A stretch of 64,000 nucleotides of DNA, taken from positions 3,596,001 to 3,660,000 of the forward strand of contig OZ247499.1 of the NCBI GenBank assembly GCA_965233625.1, written 5' to 3'. Shown here one piece after another: positions 36,137 through 46,000 of this stretch (positions are counted from its first letter, which is position 1; every line of letters starts with the position of its first letter). Both the position numbers and the translations under genes were made by a program. The stretch comes from G965233625 sp965233625. Its GTDB lineage: Bacteria > Planctomycetota > Planctomycetia > Pirellulales > Pirellulaceae. Below the pieces are notes generated by a model. It saw only the letters and a program-made list of their open reading frames with translations, made no database searches and had not been told where the DNA came from.

Positions 36137-36853
36137 ATGAAACGCCGGGCCAATCAGCTCCGTGGTGTGAAAGCCAAACGCCGCTTCACCCGCAACTCGC
36201 CAGGCAGCGTGCTGTATCAGTGCGAAGGCACCACCGTCCTCTGCACCGCGAGTGTCTCTGACCGTGTACCGCCGTGGCTGGAAGGCAAAGGTAAAGGCTG
36301 GATCACAGCCGAATACAACATGCTGCCCGGCAGCACCAGTCCGCGCAAAAGCCGTGAGCGAAGCAAAGTAGACGGCCGCACAACAGAGATTCAGCGACTG
36401 ATCGGGCGTAGCTTCCGCGCGGTGGCAGACCTGACGGCGCTGGGCGAACAGCTCATCACCGTTGACTGCGATGTGCTGGAAGCCGACGGCGGCACACGGA
36501 CGGCCAGCATCACCGGCGGCTTCATTGCCCTGGTGGATGCGATTAAATCCATCCGCAAAGAGTTGCCCGACCCAAGCAAATACCCGCTTCGCGACAGTAT
36601 CGCCGCCGTCAGCGCCGGGATTGTCGACGGCAAACCCGTACTGGATCTGAACTACGAGCAGGACTTCGCCGCGGCCGTGGACATGAATGTCGTGCTCACC
36701 GGCGGAGGCCGGTTTGTAGAGATTCAGGGGACGGGCGAAGAAGCCGTTTTCTCTGAAGACGATCTCGCATCGCTGCTAAAGCTTGCCAAGAAGGGCGTTG
36801 CGGAACTGACCGCCATTCAGAAGAAAACACTGGGCCGCGACTGGCCGTTCTAG
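36137..36853 (+). CDS. rph: Ribonuclease PH
   Basis: 238 residues, the normal length. RNase PH trims the 3' end of tRNA precursors using phosphate. Family signatures are GWITAEYNMLPGST, GRTTEIQRLIGRSFRAVAD, ITVDCDVLEADGGTRTASI and the C-terminal LDLNYEQDFAAAVDMNVVL. The start (MKRRANQLRGVKAKRRFTR) lacks the common MRxDGR beginning but keeps NQLRGVK. It follows the M28 peptidase gene by 14 bases, so the two are probably cotranscribed. Confidence 0.96.
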   Translation: MKRRANQLRGVKAKRRFTRNSPGSVLYQCEGTTVLCTASVSDRVPPWLEGKGKGWITAEYNMLPGSTSPRKSRERSKVDGRTTEIQRLIGRSFRAVADLTALGEQLITVDCDVLEADGGTRTASITGGFIALVDAIKSIRKELPDPSKYPLRDSIAAVSAGIVDGKPVLDLNYEQDFAAAVDMNVVLTGGGRFVEIQGTGEEAVFSEDDLASLLKLAKKGVAELTAIQKKTLGRDWPF

Positions 36854-36878
36854 CTTAGTAGACGAACGCTAGGTCCTG

Positions 36879-37688
36879 TCAGCGTGCTTCCGGGGCAAGC
36901 TCTTTCAACTGCTCGAAGAAGGCAGCTTTAAGATTGTCCATCAAGTCTTTGGTCAGCGCGCTTTCTGCTTCCGATTTTTCGGCCGGCGTTAATTCTGAAG
37001 CTAACCTTCCGAAATCTATCGCGGGCGGTTGCTGCTCGAAACGGATGTCGTCGCTGTTGGACGCGGCAAACCGGAAACCTCCCAGGTATTCGCCAGTTCG
37101 CATGTTGAACCACAATGCACTGGCGGCCTGGTTACCCGGCCGGAATTCTTTACGCGAAATCACTTCGGCAGCGACCGTTTTATGCAAACGGATAACGACG
37201 AAATACCGCAGCTCATCCATCCTTTCCAGCACGTGCTGCACCTGGTGCACGCGATAGAATCTCACAGACGGATCGGGCGATAGCAAGGCTGAAATGTCTT
37301 CCAGAAAGTCACGCCCTGCACGACCGAACGTTGAGCCGCGGGAATACGGATCTTCTCCAGCCTCTCCGGACTTGAAGGTCTGCAACGTGGCTTCGTCAAT
37401 CAACAGCGTGTTTTGCGGTAGATCTTCGCTGTAAATCGCCTGTGTCCTTGGCGGACCCAAAGGCAGCGCAAACTTTGCTTCCGGCCTCTCGGAGATCTTC
37501 GTTTCAGCAGCCGCCCCGGCGATGTTGCAGATGGTGCGTCTGGTCTGGTCAAACGTGTGCCAGTGCTCTGCGACCAGCTTCTCAACGCGGACCTCTTCGG
37601 TGGGCACCAGGAAGGCCGAAGCGACAACCAAAGCCATGCCCAATCCGCAGCCTGAGATTCCGCCGAGAACTTTTTCTGTGCTGACCAT
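36879..37688 (-). CDS. Membrane-anchored protein of unknown function
   Basis: 269 residues. One N-terminal hydrophobic segment (GCGLGMALVVASAFLVP) anchors the protein or is a signal. The rest is soluble, with a mixed pattern including VRFYRVHQVQHVLERMDEL and ALWFNMRTGEYLGGFRFAA, which reads like a strand-rich domain. No family was recognised. It starts 12 bases after the upstream membrane protein gene, so the two form an operon. It converges on rph with 25 bases between the stop codons. Confidence 0.6.
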   Translation of the reverse strand: MVSTEKVLGGISGCGLGMALVVASAFLVPTEEVRVEKLVAEHWHTFDQTRRTICNIAGAAAETKISERPEAKFALPLGPPRTQAIYSEDLPQNTLLIDEATLQTFKSGEAGEDPYSRGSTFGRAGRDFLEDISALLSPDPSVRFYRVHQVQHVLERMDELRYFVVIRLHKTVAAEVISRKEFRPGNQAASALWFNMRTGEYLGGFRFAASNSDDIRFEQQPPAIDFGRLASELTPAEKSEAESALTKDLMDNLKAAFFEQLKELAPEAR

Positions 37689-37700
37689 AAAAGCGGCGCC

Positions 37701-38378
37701 TCAGTTCACAAGCTTGTCGATCTGCCAGACCAGGAAAATCCACGGCGCCAGTCCTGTGATGATAAACACCACCAGCCCCACGCAACCCAGCAGAAATGGC
37801 CGCCCTCCGGACGAATTCCGCAGCAGCACCGTCAGCCCCAGCGCCGCCAGCGCACCCGCTACCGGAGCGGCTGAAACAAACAACGCGCGGAAGCCTTCGG
37901 TTTCGCTCTGCATGACACGCAGCAGTGCAAAGACGCCGCCTCCAATTGTGAGGGACAGCAACAGACCGCTCCACAGCCAGATCCATCCGCCGGCGCCCGC
38001 CTCTCCGGACAGCGCCGGGTTGGCTGAAGATTCATCCGCCATTGCCGGAACCGGGGTGCTGGGAATGAAATTCTCTGGTACTAGCAAGTCCGGCTGACGG
38101 AAGATGCGTTTCGTATGCCCCGGGGTGAAGGAGCGTGCAAGATGGAACAAAGCGACCGGAAGAATGAGAACCGGCCACAGAAGATTGGCGGTAATCAGAT
38201 TCAAACCAGCAAACCTGGCAATTTGCCAGCGTATGCAACTGGGGCAGCCCGTTTCGTCGCGCGTCTGCATCGCCCACGCTGCCACAAGGAACAGCAGAAC
38301 GCCCATACGGTAACATTTCAAAGAGTCTGTCGGCGCGCCGCAACGCGGACAAGGAACGGTTGATTGGGGCCCGGCCAT
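37701..38378 (-). CDS. Membrane protein with N-terminal zinc ribbon
   Basis: 225 residues. The N-terminus has two CxxC pairs (PCPRCGAPTDSLKC and ETGCPSCIRW), suggesting a small zinc-binding element, with a hydrophobic segment between them. Hydrophobic segments follow at about 60-80, 130-150, 165-182 and 198-215. No family was recognised. It lies 12 bases before the next gene, also of unknown function, and is likely cotranscribed with it. Confidence 0.6.
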   Translation of the reverse strand: MAGPQSTVPCPRCGAPTDSLKCYRMGVLLFLVAAWAMQTRDETGCPSCIRWQIARFAGLNLITANLLWPVLILPVALFHLARSFTPGHTKRIFRQPDLLVPENFIPSTPVPAMADESSANPALSGEAGAGGWIWLWSGLLLSLTIGGGVFALLRVMQSETEGFRALFVSAAPVAGALAALGLTVLLRNSSGGRPFLLGCVGLVVFIITGLAPWIFLVWQIDKLVN

Positions 38379-38478
38379 CAGTCTTTACGCTGCCAGAGGG
38401 GACGTGCATAACAAGACGATACAATCTGCATCCCCCGGATTCTACCCGCTGAGCGTCGCAGATGTGCCGGTCTTTGCA

Positions 38479-39510
38479 CTAAGCGCCGATGTACCGCGCG
38501 TAGAGGGTACGGGCTTCGGCTACGTCTTCAGTGCCCCCGATGATGGCGCGTCCGTCGGGGAAGACGGTCAGGCGGTAATCATCAACTTCCAGCCGCAACA
38601 GAAATGCATTGCGGGTGACTTTGCCCACGCCGGTCAGTTTCTGCTCTAGTTGTTCCAGCGGAATGCCGTTGCCGCCGGGAAACGATAGTTGCACGGAGTT
38701 CCGTCCGCAGAGCACCGCGGTGTGGCTGCCACGATCTCCGCTGAGCCACGGGAATTCTTCACGCCGGCAGGTGGGGCAGCCGCCAGATTCACGCATGTTG
38801 TCTAGCTTCAGTCCGCGGTAAGTGTTGTCCCACAGGTCGAAGAAGCTGATGACGGGGCTGATGGCGTCGAGGTTGCCGCTGAGAATTTTGATCGCTTCGA
38901 CTGATTGCACCGAAGCCACGACGTTGATGATCGCCGATAGAATACCTGCTGAATCACAGGTAGCTGTGGTGCCCGGCGGCGGGGCGTCGTGATGAATGCA
39001 GCGTAGACACGGCGTGCGGCCGGGCACGATGGTCATCGATTGACCCTCGCTGCCGATGCAACCGCCATAGACCCACGGGATGCCGGAATGCAGCGAAGCG
39101 TCGTTCAGCAGGAACCGCGTCTCGAAGTTATCGGTGCCGTCCAGAATGACATCGACATCTTCGATCAGCGATGCGATGTTCGTATGATCGACGTCGGCGA
39201 CAATCTCTTCAATTTCAATCTGCGAGTTGATCTTCCGCAACCGCCGCGCGGCCGCAACGGCTTTGGGCACACCGCTGGCAACGTCCGCTTCGTCATAGAG
39301 CACCTGCCGCTGCAGGTTATTCAGTTCCAGGAAGTCGCGGTCAACGATCCGCAGTTTGCCCACGCCAGCCCGCGTTAGTGTATTCGCCAGCACGCTACCA
39401 AGCGCGCCGCAGCCGCAGATCAGTGCGCGGCTGGCAAGCAGTTTCTCCTGCCCTTCTTCGCCCAACGGGGCGAAACGCGTCTGTCGGGCGTAGCGGGCAA
39501 GATCTGTCAC
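38479..39510 (-). CDS. MoeB/ThiF family adenylyltransferase (E1-like)
   Basis: 343 residues. The E1-like fold adenylates the C-terminus of a sulfur-carrier protein in molybdopterin or thiamine synthesis. Visible signatures are GCGALGSVLANTLTRAGVG (nucleotide-binding loop), IVDRDFLELNNLQRQVL, DGTDNFETRFLLND and two zinc CxxC pairs (CLRC and CPTC). The C-terminal 80 residues form an extra small domain. MoaD- or ThiS-like carrier genes are not in the window, so MoeB and ThiF cannot be told apart. GTG 39510 was chosen because AAGGTGA lies just upstream; a longer frame to 39648 would run into an intergenic repeat. Confidence 0.9.
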   Translation of the reverse strand: MTDLARYARQTRFAPLGEEGQEKLLASRALICGCGALGSVLANTLTRAGVGKLRIVDRDFLELNNLQRQVLYDEADVASGVPKAVAAARRLRKINSQIEIEEIVADVDHTNIASLIEDVDVILDGTDNFETRFLLNDASLHSGIPWVYGGCIGSEGQSMTIVPGRTPCLRCIHHDAPPPGTTATCDSAGILSAIINVVASVQSVEAIKILSGNLDAISPVISFFDLWDNTYRGLKLDNMRESGGCPTCRREEFPWLSGDRGSHTAVLCGRNSVQLSFPGGNGIPLEQLEQKLTGVGKVTRNAFLLRLEVDDYRLTVFPDGRAIIGGTEDVAEARTLYARYIGA

Positions 39511-39640
39511 GGTCGGGTCACCTTGCCCCTTGGGGGAGTGTTCGTGTTTCAGCCGCTTAAGCAAGACTCTTTGCGAAGAGCTGGAGTCGATCCGCAGTGT
39601 CTGGATCAACTGCAGGAAGTCCGTAGAAGGAAGGTTGACT

Positions 39641-39677
39641 CCCCTCACCCCAGCCCTCTCCCCAAAGGGGCGAGGGG
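39641..39677. repeat. GC-rich intergenic repeat, copy 1
   Basis: The sequence starts CCCCTCACCCCAGCCC and ends with CCCCAAAGGGGCGAGGGG, a short palindrome. It matches the reverse complement of 61701-61737 at 35 of 37 positions. Translated, such repeats give the well-known artefact peptide PLTPALSPKGRG. It lies between fabF and the MoeB/ThiF gene. Confidence 0.75.
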
Positions 39678-39702
39678 GCTATGTTGCCTTTGCAATCCGC
39701 GA

Positions 39703-40950
39703 TTACGTATCGCCGCGCATTTCGCCGATGACGACCGATGCGTTGTGGCCGCCGAAGCCGAAGCTGTTGCTCATCACCATCTTGATCTCGCGTTCACGCG
39801 GCGTGTTGGGCGTGTAATCGAGATCGCAAGCCGGGTCGGGCGTTTCCAGGTTGATCGTTGGCGGGGCGACATTTTCCTGCAACGCTTTGACGGCGAGCAC
39901 CATTTCGATACCGCCGCTGGCGCCGAGCGAATGTCCCAGCTGGCTCTTGGTGCTGGAGATGCTTACTTTGTGGGCGTAATCGCCGAAGACGGATTTTACC
40001 GCCCGCGTCTCCGCCTTATCGCCAAGCGGCGTGCTGGTGCCGTGGGCGTTGATATAGTCGACGTCTTCCGGATTCAGTTTGCCGTCTTCCAGAGCCGCCC
40101 GCATCGCCTTGGCGGCGCCAGAGCCTTCTTCGTCGGGCTGGGTGATGTGGCCGGCGTCGCCGCTGGCGCCATAGCCGTAAACTTCGCCGTAAATCTTCGC
40201 GCCGCGTTTGCGGGCGTGCTCCAGTTCTTCAAAGATCAGGATGCCGGCGCCTTCGCTGAACACGAAGCCGTCGCGGTCAGCGTCGAACGGACGGCTGGCC
40301 CTGGCTGGCTCGTCGTTGCGCATCGACAAGGCCTTCATGTTCTGAAAACCCGATAGCCCCATGCGGGTCATCGCCGCTTCGGTGCCGCCGGTGATCATCA
40401 CGTCGGCATCGCCGTTCTGGATGTATTTGAACGCATCGCCCAGTGCGTTGGTCGCGCTGGCACAGGCCGTGGCAACGGTAAAGTTTGGGCCGCGCAGACG
40501 GTATTTGATTGAGAGATTCCCGCCGGCTGCATTGAGCATCATCTTGGGAACGGTCAAAGCCGAAACACGGTTGGGACCTTTCTCAAGCAGACGTGTCATC
40601 TGCTCTTCGATTTCGCCAAGACCGCCAATTCCCGAACCCAGAATCGCGCCGCAGCGGAAGGACTCTTCTTTTTCAAAGTCCAGTCCCGAGTCATCCACCG
40701 CATCGGTGCCGGCAACCAGCGCAAACTGGGTGAAGCGGTCGATACGGCGCATGTCTTTGTGGCCGATGTACTCTTCGGGATTCCAGTCGTGGATATCGCC
40801 GCCGAACTTCACTTTGAAGTCGGATACATCAAACAGTTTAAGTTCGTGCACGCCGCTTTCACCGGCGAGAATGCGGTTCCAGAGATCGTCGACTTTGCAA
40901 CTAAGAGACGTAACAACGCCGAGACCGGTAACGACAACCCGTCGGTTCAT
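39703..40950 (-). CDS. fabF: 3-oxoacyl-ACP synthase II (KAS II)
   Basis: 415 residues. FabF joins malonyl-ACP to acyl-ACP in fatty acid elongation. The catalytic triad is visible as Cys in VATACASATNALGDA, His in INAHGTSTPLGD and His in SQLGHSLGASGG. The C-terminal signature is SNSFGFGGHNAS. ATG 40950 starts the standard MNRRVVVTGLGVVTSL sequence; a frame 40 codons longer is not needed. acpP lies 185 bases upstream on the same strand, a common pairing. Confidence 0.97.
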   Translation of the reverse strand: MNRRVVVTGLGVVTSLSCKVDDLWNRILAGESGVHELKLFDVSDFKVKFGGDIHDWNPEEYIGHKDMRRIDRFTQFALVAGTDAVDDSGLDFEKEESFRCGAILGSGIGGLGEIEEQMTRLLEKGPNRVSALTVPKMMLNAAGGNLSIKYRLRGPNFTVATACASATNALGDAFKYIQNGDADVMITGGTEAAMTRMGLSGFQNMKALSMRNDEPARASRPFDADRDGFVFSEGAGILIFEELEHARKRGAKIYGEVYGYGASGDAGHITQPDEEGSGAAKAMRAALEDGKLNPEDVDYINAHGTSTPLGDKAETRAVKSVFGDYAHKVSISSTKSQLGHSLGASGGIEMVLAVKALQENVAPPTINLETPDPACDLDYTPNTPREREIKMVMSNSFGFGGHNASVVIGEMRGDT

Positions 40951-41135
40951 GCTCAGGCCTGTGCTGTGCGTAGCAGTAAAAGAAAGGGGCGGAAAGATCC
41001 GTGTGGCTCCGCCAACGGGAGTTCTGAAGACAGAATCCCGCAATTCCACGGAGGAGCAATCAAGCTCCACAGAATGTCCACCTTAAGTAACGGAACTTCA
41101 CGGTGCTTGAGATGCACCGCCAAGATCAAGTGTTA

Positions 41136-41381
41136 CTAGGCGTTTTGTTCTTTTTCAATAAACTCGATGACCTGGCCCACCGTCTGGATCTTCTCCGCGG
41201 CGTCATCAGGGATGTTGATATCGAACTCTTCTTCGAGTTCCATCACCAGTTCGACAGTATCGAGCGAGTCAGCGCCGAGATCCTGTACGAATGATGTATC
41301 GTGGTTGATTTTTTCACGCTCGACGCCGAGTTGATCGGCAACGATGTCAATGACACGGTCAGCAATCGATGCCACCTTCAT
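41136..41381 (-). CDS. acpP: Acyl carrier protein
   Basis: 81 residues, acidic. ACP carries growing acyl chains on a phosphopantetheine arm attached to Ser39 in the DSL motif (LGADSLDTVELVMELEEE). The helical layout and length fit. ATG 41381 has AGGAGGG directly upstream, a strong ribosome binding site. fabF follows on the same strand. Confidence 0.97.
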   Translation of the reverse strand: MKVASIADRVIDIVADQLGVEREKINHDTSFVQDLGADSLDTVELVMELEEEFDINIPDDAAEKIQTVGQVIEFIEKEQNA

Positions 41382-41711
41382 CGCCCTCCTTTTAATAGGG
41401 GTATCGTTACGTTTGCCTGCTAGCTGGTATCGCCGCCTGCGGTGTAACGCTTGGGTTCCAGACAGTCAGCCGCCCGTGCGGTCTAGATGTCGTACAAACC
41501 TCACAAGATAGAGGATGTTTACGGCGCTGGTCAAGGCGTGTACGCGGCCACATCTTGTTTGCTGGCCGTTATTTTCGTCCGTTCCATGCATCCTGGCAGG
41601 TTGTAACGCGCACCTGCCTCTTGTGTGGGTAGTAACAGTTTACTTAGGCCGCCATGGAAGTCACCCATAGACCGCAAATAAATGCTAGCAAATGGCAGAT
41701 CCGCAAGGTCA
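41382..41711. other. Intergenic region upstream of acpP
   Basis: 330 bases between the ComEA-like gene and acpP. No convincing gene is seen; an 85-codon leftward frame at 41531-41788 overlaps the comEA-like gene and has no domain. The acpP promoter is expected here, but no clear elements can be named. Confidence 0.45.
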
Positions 41712-42119
41712 TTAAGGTGAAGTGGCCACTGCGGTGGCGGGCATCGGTTCGCAGTAGGGCCGGATCCGGGCAACGGTCTTAGGGCCAATGCCTTTAATGC
41801 GTTGCAGATCGGCCACCTCTAGAAACGGCCCGTTCTCTTCCCGGTCGGCCACGATCTTCCGCGCCGTTGACTCGCCAACGCCGGGCAGCAGCGACAGTTC
41901 CGGCCAGGTCGCCTTGTTCAGATTCAGCTTGAAACCTACGGGCCGCGGCGTTTCCTGCTCGATATCAATCGTCCGCGTCTGTTGTGCTGCGTGGTGCAGC
42001 CACCATCCGCCGGTCACCAGCAGCGAAAACGAAATAACCACGGCGGCGGCTGCCTGGTCTAACCGGGACAGCCATGGCCGTGGTCTGGGCGTTTGGGCTT
42101 CAGTTTGCTGGCGTTCCAT
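41712..42119 (-). CDS. ComEA-like helix-hairpin-helix protein
   Basis: 135 residues. One membrane anchor (AAAAVVISFSLLVTGGWWL) is followed by a ComEA-type double helix-hairpin-helix: KLNLNKATWPELSLLPGVG and LQRIKGIGPKTVARI. Such domains bind double-stranded DNA without sequence preference; in competent bacteria ComEA takes up DNA in the periplasm. No other competence genes are in the window. It lies 58 bases after the second tatA and may share its transcript. Confidence 0.85.
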   Translation of the reverse strand: MERQQTEAQTPRPRPWLSRLDQAAAAVVISFSLLVTGGWWLHHAAQQTRTIDIEQETPRPVGFKLNLNKATWPELSLLPGVGESTARKIVADREENGPFLEVADLQRIKGIGPKTVARIRPYCEPMPATAVATSP

Positions 42120-42177
42120 CGCTGCCTTCCAGTGGCCAGTTCAGACTTCCTTCCAGCGGGTGCAGGCGATCCAGCCG

Positions 42178-42465
42178 CTATTCGGCCTTGGGTTCGCTCG
42201 GAGGCGGTTCGAACCGTGGGGCGGTGGCTTCGTCGTGATCGTCAATATCGTCGTAATGCGACGCGTAAGACTTCGAGTGCGACGATGTGCCTGCGTTGTT
42301 AATGTCCGACGAGAAATCGACGGAATTCTGGAACTCGCCCAGACTGTTCTTAAATTGCCGGTAGGTGCCGCCTAACGAGCGGGCAACCTCTGGCAGACGC
42401 TTTCCGAATAGCAGAACCGCGATCACCCCGATGATGACCAGTTCCTGCATTCCAAGACCAAACAT
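42178..42465 (-). CDS. tatA: Twin-arginine translocase protein TatA
   Basis: 95 residues. The N-terminal helix (MQELVIIGVIAVLLFGKRLP) with the FG-K/H-R-LP hinge, followed by an amphipathic helix (EVARSLGGTYRQFKNSL), is the TatA/TatB pattern. The C-terminal tail is long, acidic and His/Ser-rich. TatA forms the pore for exported folded proteins. A second TatA gene lies 54 bases upstream. Two likely Tat substrates occur in this window (8769-10136 and 61963-63027). tatC is not visible here. Confidence 0.9.
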   Translation of the reverse strand: MFGLGMQELVIIGVIAVLLFGKRLPEVARSLGGTYRQFKNSLGEFQNSVDFSSDINNAGTSSHSKSYASHYDDIDDHDEATAPRFEPPPSEPKAE

Positions 42466-42519
42466 AGAAACACCTCAGTGGATGGAAGACGTGGCAAAGG
42501 GAAGGCGGGCGGACTGAAG

Positions 42520-42732
42520 TTACTTCTCAGTAATTTCAGCCTTGTCTTTGCTCTCGTCCTGTTCGGCTGGATCGGTGATGTCATTCAAGCCCTGCTTGAA
42601 TTCGACCACACCTTTACCCAGCGACCGCATGATGCCGGGAAGACGGTGGCCGAAAAGCAGCAGGATAATGGCTGCAATGATCAGCAGTTCGATGTGGCCG
42701 GGCATCCCAAAGAATGCAAATAGAGTAGGCAT
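42520..42732 (-). CDS. Second twin-arginine translocase protein TatA
   Basis: 70 residues from ATG 42732. The helix HIELLIIAAIILLLFGHRLP is followed by the amphipathic SLGKGVVEFKQGLND, again the TatA pattern, close to the usual TatA size. A frame extending to 42789 adds 19 residues without helix-like character and was not chosen. Tandem TatA-type genes may reflect one TatA-like and one TatB-like role, which sequence alone does not settle. Confidence 0.9.
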   Translation of the reverse strand: MPTLFAFFGMPGHIELLIIAAIILLLFGHRLPGIMRSLGKGVVEFKQGLNDITDPAEQDESKDKAEITEK

Positions 42733-43007
42733 AGTAACGCTCTCGCTTGAGGAAACAGAAAGGTGGGAATCTGCGGGGTACGCAAACAAGCGGCGAAAGC
42801 GGGTTGGCGCCCATTGTTGAAACCAACAAAGGCAACACCGAACCGACTCGTGCGGTTTTATGATTCTGCGGCGTACGACCTGCCAGAACCAGAAGACCCT
42901 GAATCAACATTCATTGTAACACCCGCCCGCAAGGTGTCAAACCTTTGCCTAGCATCGTGGCGAAACTTGCCCTTTGTAGAACGCGGTAATCTCCCGCCAC
43001 CACTGAC

Positions 43008-46000
43008 CTACCGGGCTTTAAGAATCTCAGCCGTAAATTCGCTGGGCCGGTACAACCGCAGTGCACCATTATTCTGCTCGACGAGATACACCAGGTAGTC
43101 GCCTGCGTGCTCTGAGGCGGCGAGGATTTCGCCGGCTGCACTGAGGGTTACGTATTGTTCATCTGGCAGCGGTACGATGATGCATTCGATCTGGTAGTCC
43201 GCTGTGTTGCGGAGCACCGTCCCCAGGCGGCGACTGGTCGCCAGATGTCTGCCGTCTGAACTGAATGCAGGAACGGCGTAACCAGAATAGTCCTTCGTGC
43301 CATCCCACGCTTGTTCTACCGGCTTGCCAGGCGAAGCGTTTTCCGTCAGGAAGATCTCATCGGACATCGCGAACACCTTGCCGCGGGGACTCACGTCCAG
43401 GTAATAACTGAAACGCGCGGCGCCTGCTTCAACCTCGATCTGCTTTCCTTCCAGTGTTAGTTGCGAATACAATCCGCTCGCGCTGCCAATCATCAGCCGT
43501 TCACTACCAGGCATAAAAAAGAAGGCCTGCCGGGGCGCCGCCACGCTTTGATTGCGGCAGACGACTTTGCCGTTTTTGTCCAGGATGGTGAAACCGGGCC
43601 AATGATTGCAGGCCACGTAGTCGCCGTTGTCGCTCCATTTCAATACTTGTGACGAAGCATTGCGGGACGTTACGCCCGCCGCCGCAGCAAAACCTTGCGG
43701 CTGCCGCCACCTCACAACCGTTGGCGTCTCACCGGCGACTGCCAGGCGTTCCGCATCGCGGGGATGAAACTCCGCGGCAGCGATCCGGGCGTCAGAAAAT
43801 TCCTTTAGCACCGTTCCTGTTGCGACATCCCAAATAGCAAGCTTGTCTTCGCCCACGCAGGAAATGTACCTGCCATCGGCGCTCCAGCTAATGCCCTTAC
43901 GGCCATCCAAAGCATCATCGCGGAGTATTTTCTGGCGTACGCCATCGGCGGTGAAAATATGAATACCGCCTTTGAGACACAACGCCAGAAACTTCCCGGA
44001 CCGGTCCCACGCGTTGACCGAATTGAAGAACGAAGGGTTGGGCTTTAAGCCTAGCTGCTGCGAAAGCTCTGGCGTTGTATTGGGCCATGTTTCACCGCGT
44101 ACAGGACCGGTGATCGCCGCGCCGCGTGCGCCGTTAAGTTTGCGTTTGAACTTCTCGCCATCAATCGCCAGCGACTGACTGTCTTTGCTCCATACCGGTG
44201 AATATTTCGTTTCCGCCACAGGCGCGAGGTATATCAATTCCCCTGTCTTCGCATCATGAACCCGCAATTGAGGCTGCGGAAAATGCAGGCGTGTATGACT
44301 GCGGCCAATTCCCAGAATCCTCGCCACGTACTTGCCGTCCGGGCTCGTTTGATAACGTGCGAAACGGTCATCAATATATTGTTCGCCTCTGACATAAAGC
44401 TGCCACTGCGTCACGCCTGGGAAGGCGGCAGGCGCCGGAACCAGTCCGCGTGACAACCGTTTTTTTCTGGACCCACGTTGCCACGTTGCAGGCTTCGCCT
44501 TGTCGTCGGCAAGCACCAGCGGCGGTTCTGGTTGCGATGGTCGTGCGGGCAAAGCAAGCTGGCTGACCTTTCCATTCTCAGCCACCTGAATCCGCCCGTC
44601 GATCCAGTCAACCTGCAACAACGTGTCGTCGCCATCGTGAATGACAAACCGCCTTGTTTCGTACTCTTGCCCACCGCGTTTGACGGTGAAGAAATGTTCG
44701 CCCGGGCGGAAGGTAATGCGTTTTGTCTGCTTCCCTTTAACAATGACTTCCCCTTGTTTGAAGGAAACCATTAGGGATGGATCGCTGACCTTCACCCGGA
44801 TGGCGCCCTGGCTGGTGCGGAACAGAAACAGGGCCGGCATGCACAACGCAGCCATGACGAGGAGCGCTACCGCTGCAACCAGCCACGGACTCTTCTTTGC
44901 GACAGGTGCATTCAGTTTTTGAACTGCCAGGTTTTCCGCGGGCGCAATTGTCTGCGTGTGCTCGGCGACGGTTGATCCGGGGACGGTGGCCCGTCGTTGT
45001 ACGGTTGTGTCCAGCAGGCTCCGGCAATCTTCGCCCCCACAGAACGGGGCCAAGTCGGTGGCGACCTCCGCAGCGGTCGCTGGCCGCCGCTCTGGATCGC
45101 GGGAAATCATGCGGCCAATCAATTCCGCCAGTTCCACGGGAATGTTCCGCCGCTCTGCGATGGGTTGCGGCGTTTTGGTCGCAAGTGCGGTTAGAAACTC
45201 GACCGAAGTTCTATAAACTTCTGTTGAGAAAGGCGCCTCGCCACAGAGCAACTTATAGAGTGTGCACCCCAGCGAATAAATGTCCGCGCGGTGATCCGCC
45301 GTGTGGCTGCTCGTAGCTTGTTCTGGCGCCAGGTATTCCAGCGTGCCCATGATCTGACCGTCTGCGGTTAGCCCATCGACCGGCGCCTGCGCATCAGAAA
45401 AAGCAGCCAGGCCCATATCAAGCACCTTCACGGTTGCTCCGTTGTTTCCAGCCTGGCAGATCATCAGATTGGAAGGCTTGATGTCGCGATGAACCAGGTT
45501 CTGTTCGTGCGCGGCTTGAAGCCCCAGTGCGGCCTGCCGTGCAATTTCGCAGGCGTCCGCCACTGCCAGAGGGCCGTTCTGCGCAGCAACTTTGCCCACA
45601 TCCAGACCTTCCAGATATTCCATCACCAGATAGCGGACGCCGTCGTGTTCGCTGGCGTCGTAACCGCGCACCAGATGTTCGTGATTCAACCGCCCGACCG
45701 CCGCCATTTCGCGGTCAAACCGCTGTGCCAGATGGGCGCTGCTGGCGGCGGCGGTCTTCAGCACTTTGATCGCGTCGTAGCGTTGAAGGCGTAGATGCCT
45801 GCCCTTGTAAACCGCCCCCATACCGCCGATCCCCAGGAACTCGACAACCTCATAGCCGGGGATTTCCGGGAACGGTTGTTCGCCATGATTCAGCCCCGTA
45901 TCGAGCGCCAACAGCATGCGATTGACGGCTTCAGACGAGAGCCCCTCACTCTGTCTGCTTGCCCGCAACGCTTCCAGGCGCCTAGCTATTTCATCTCCGT

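Noticed and set aside
39511..39648. 46-codon N-terminal extension of the MoeB/ThiF gene
   Set aside because: It would run into the intergenic repeat at 39641 and has no homology-like pattern. GTG 39510 with AAGGTGA upstream is the better start.
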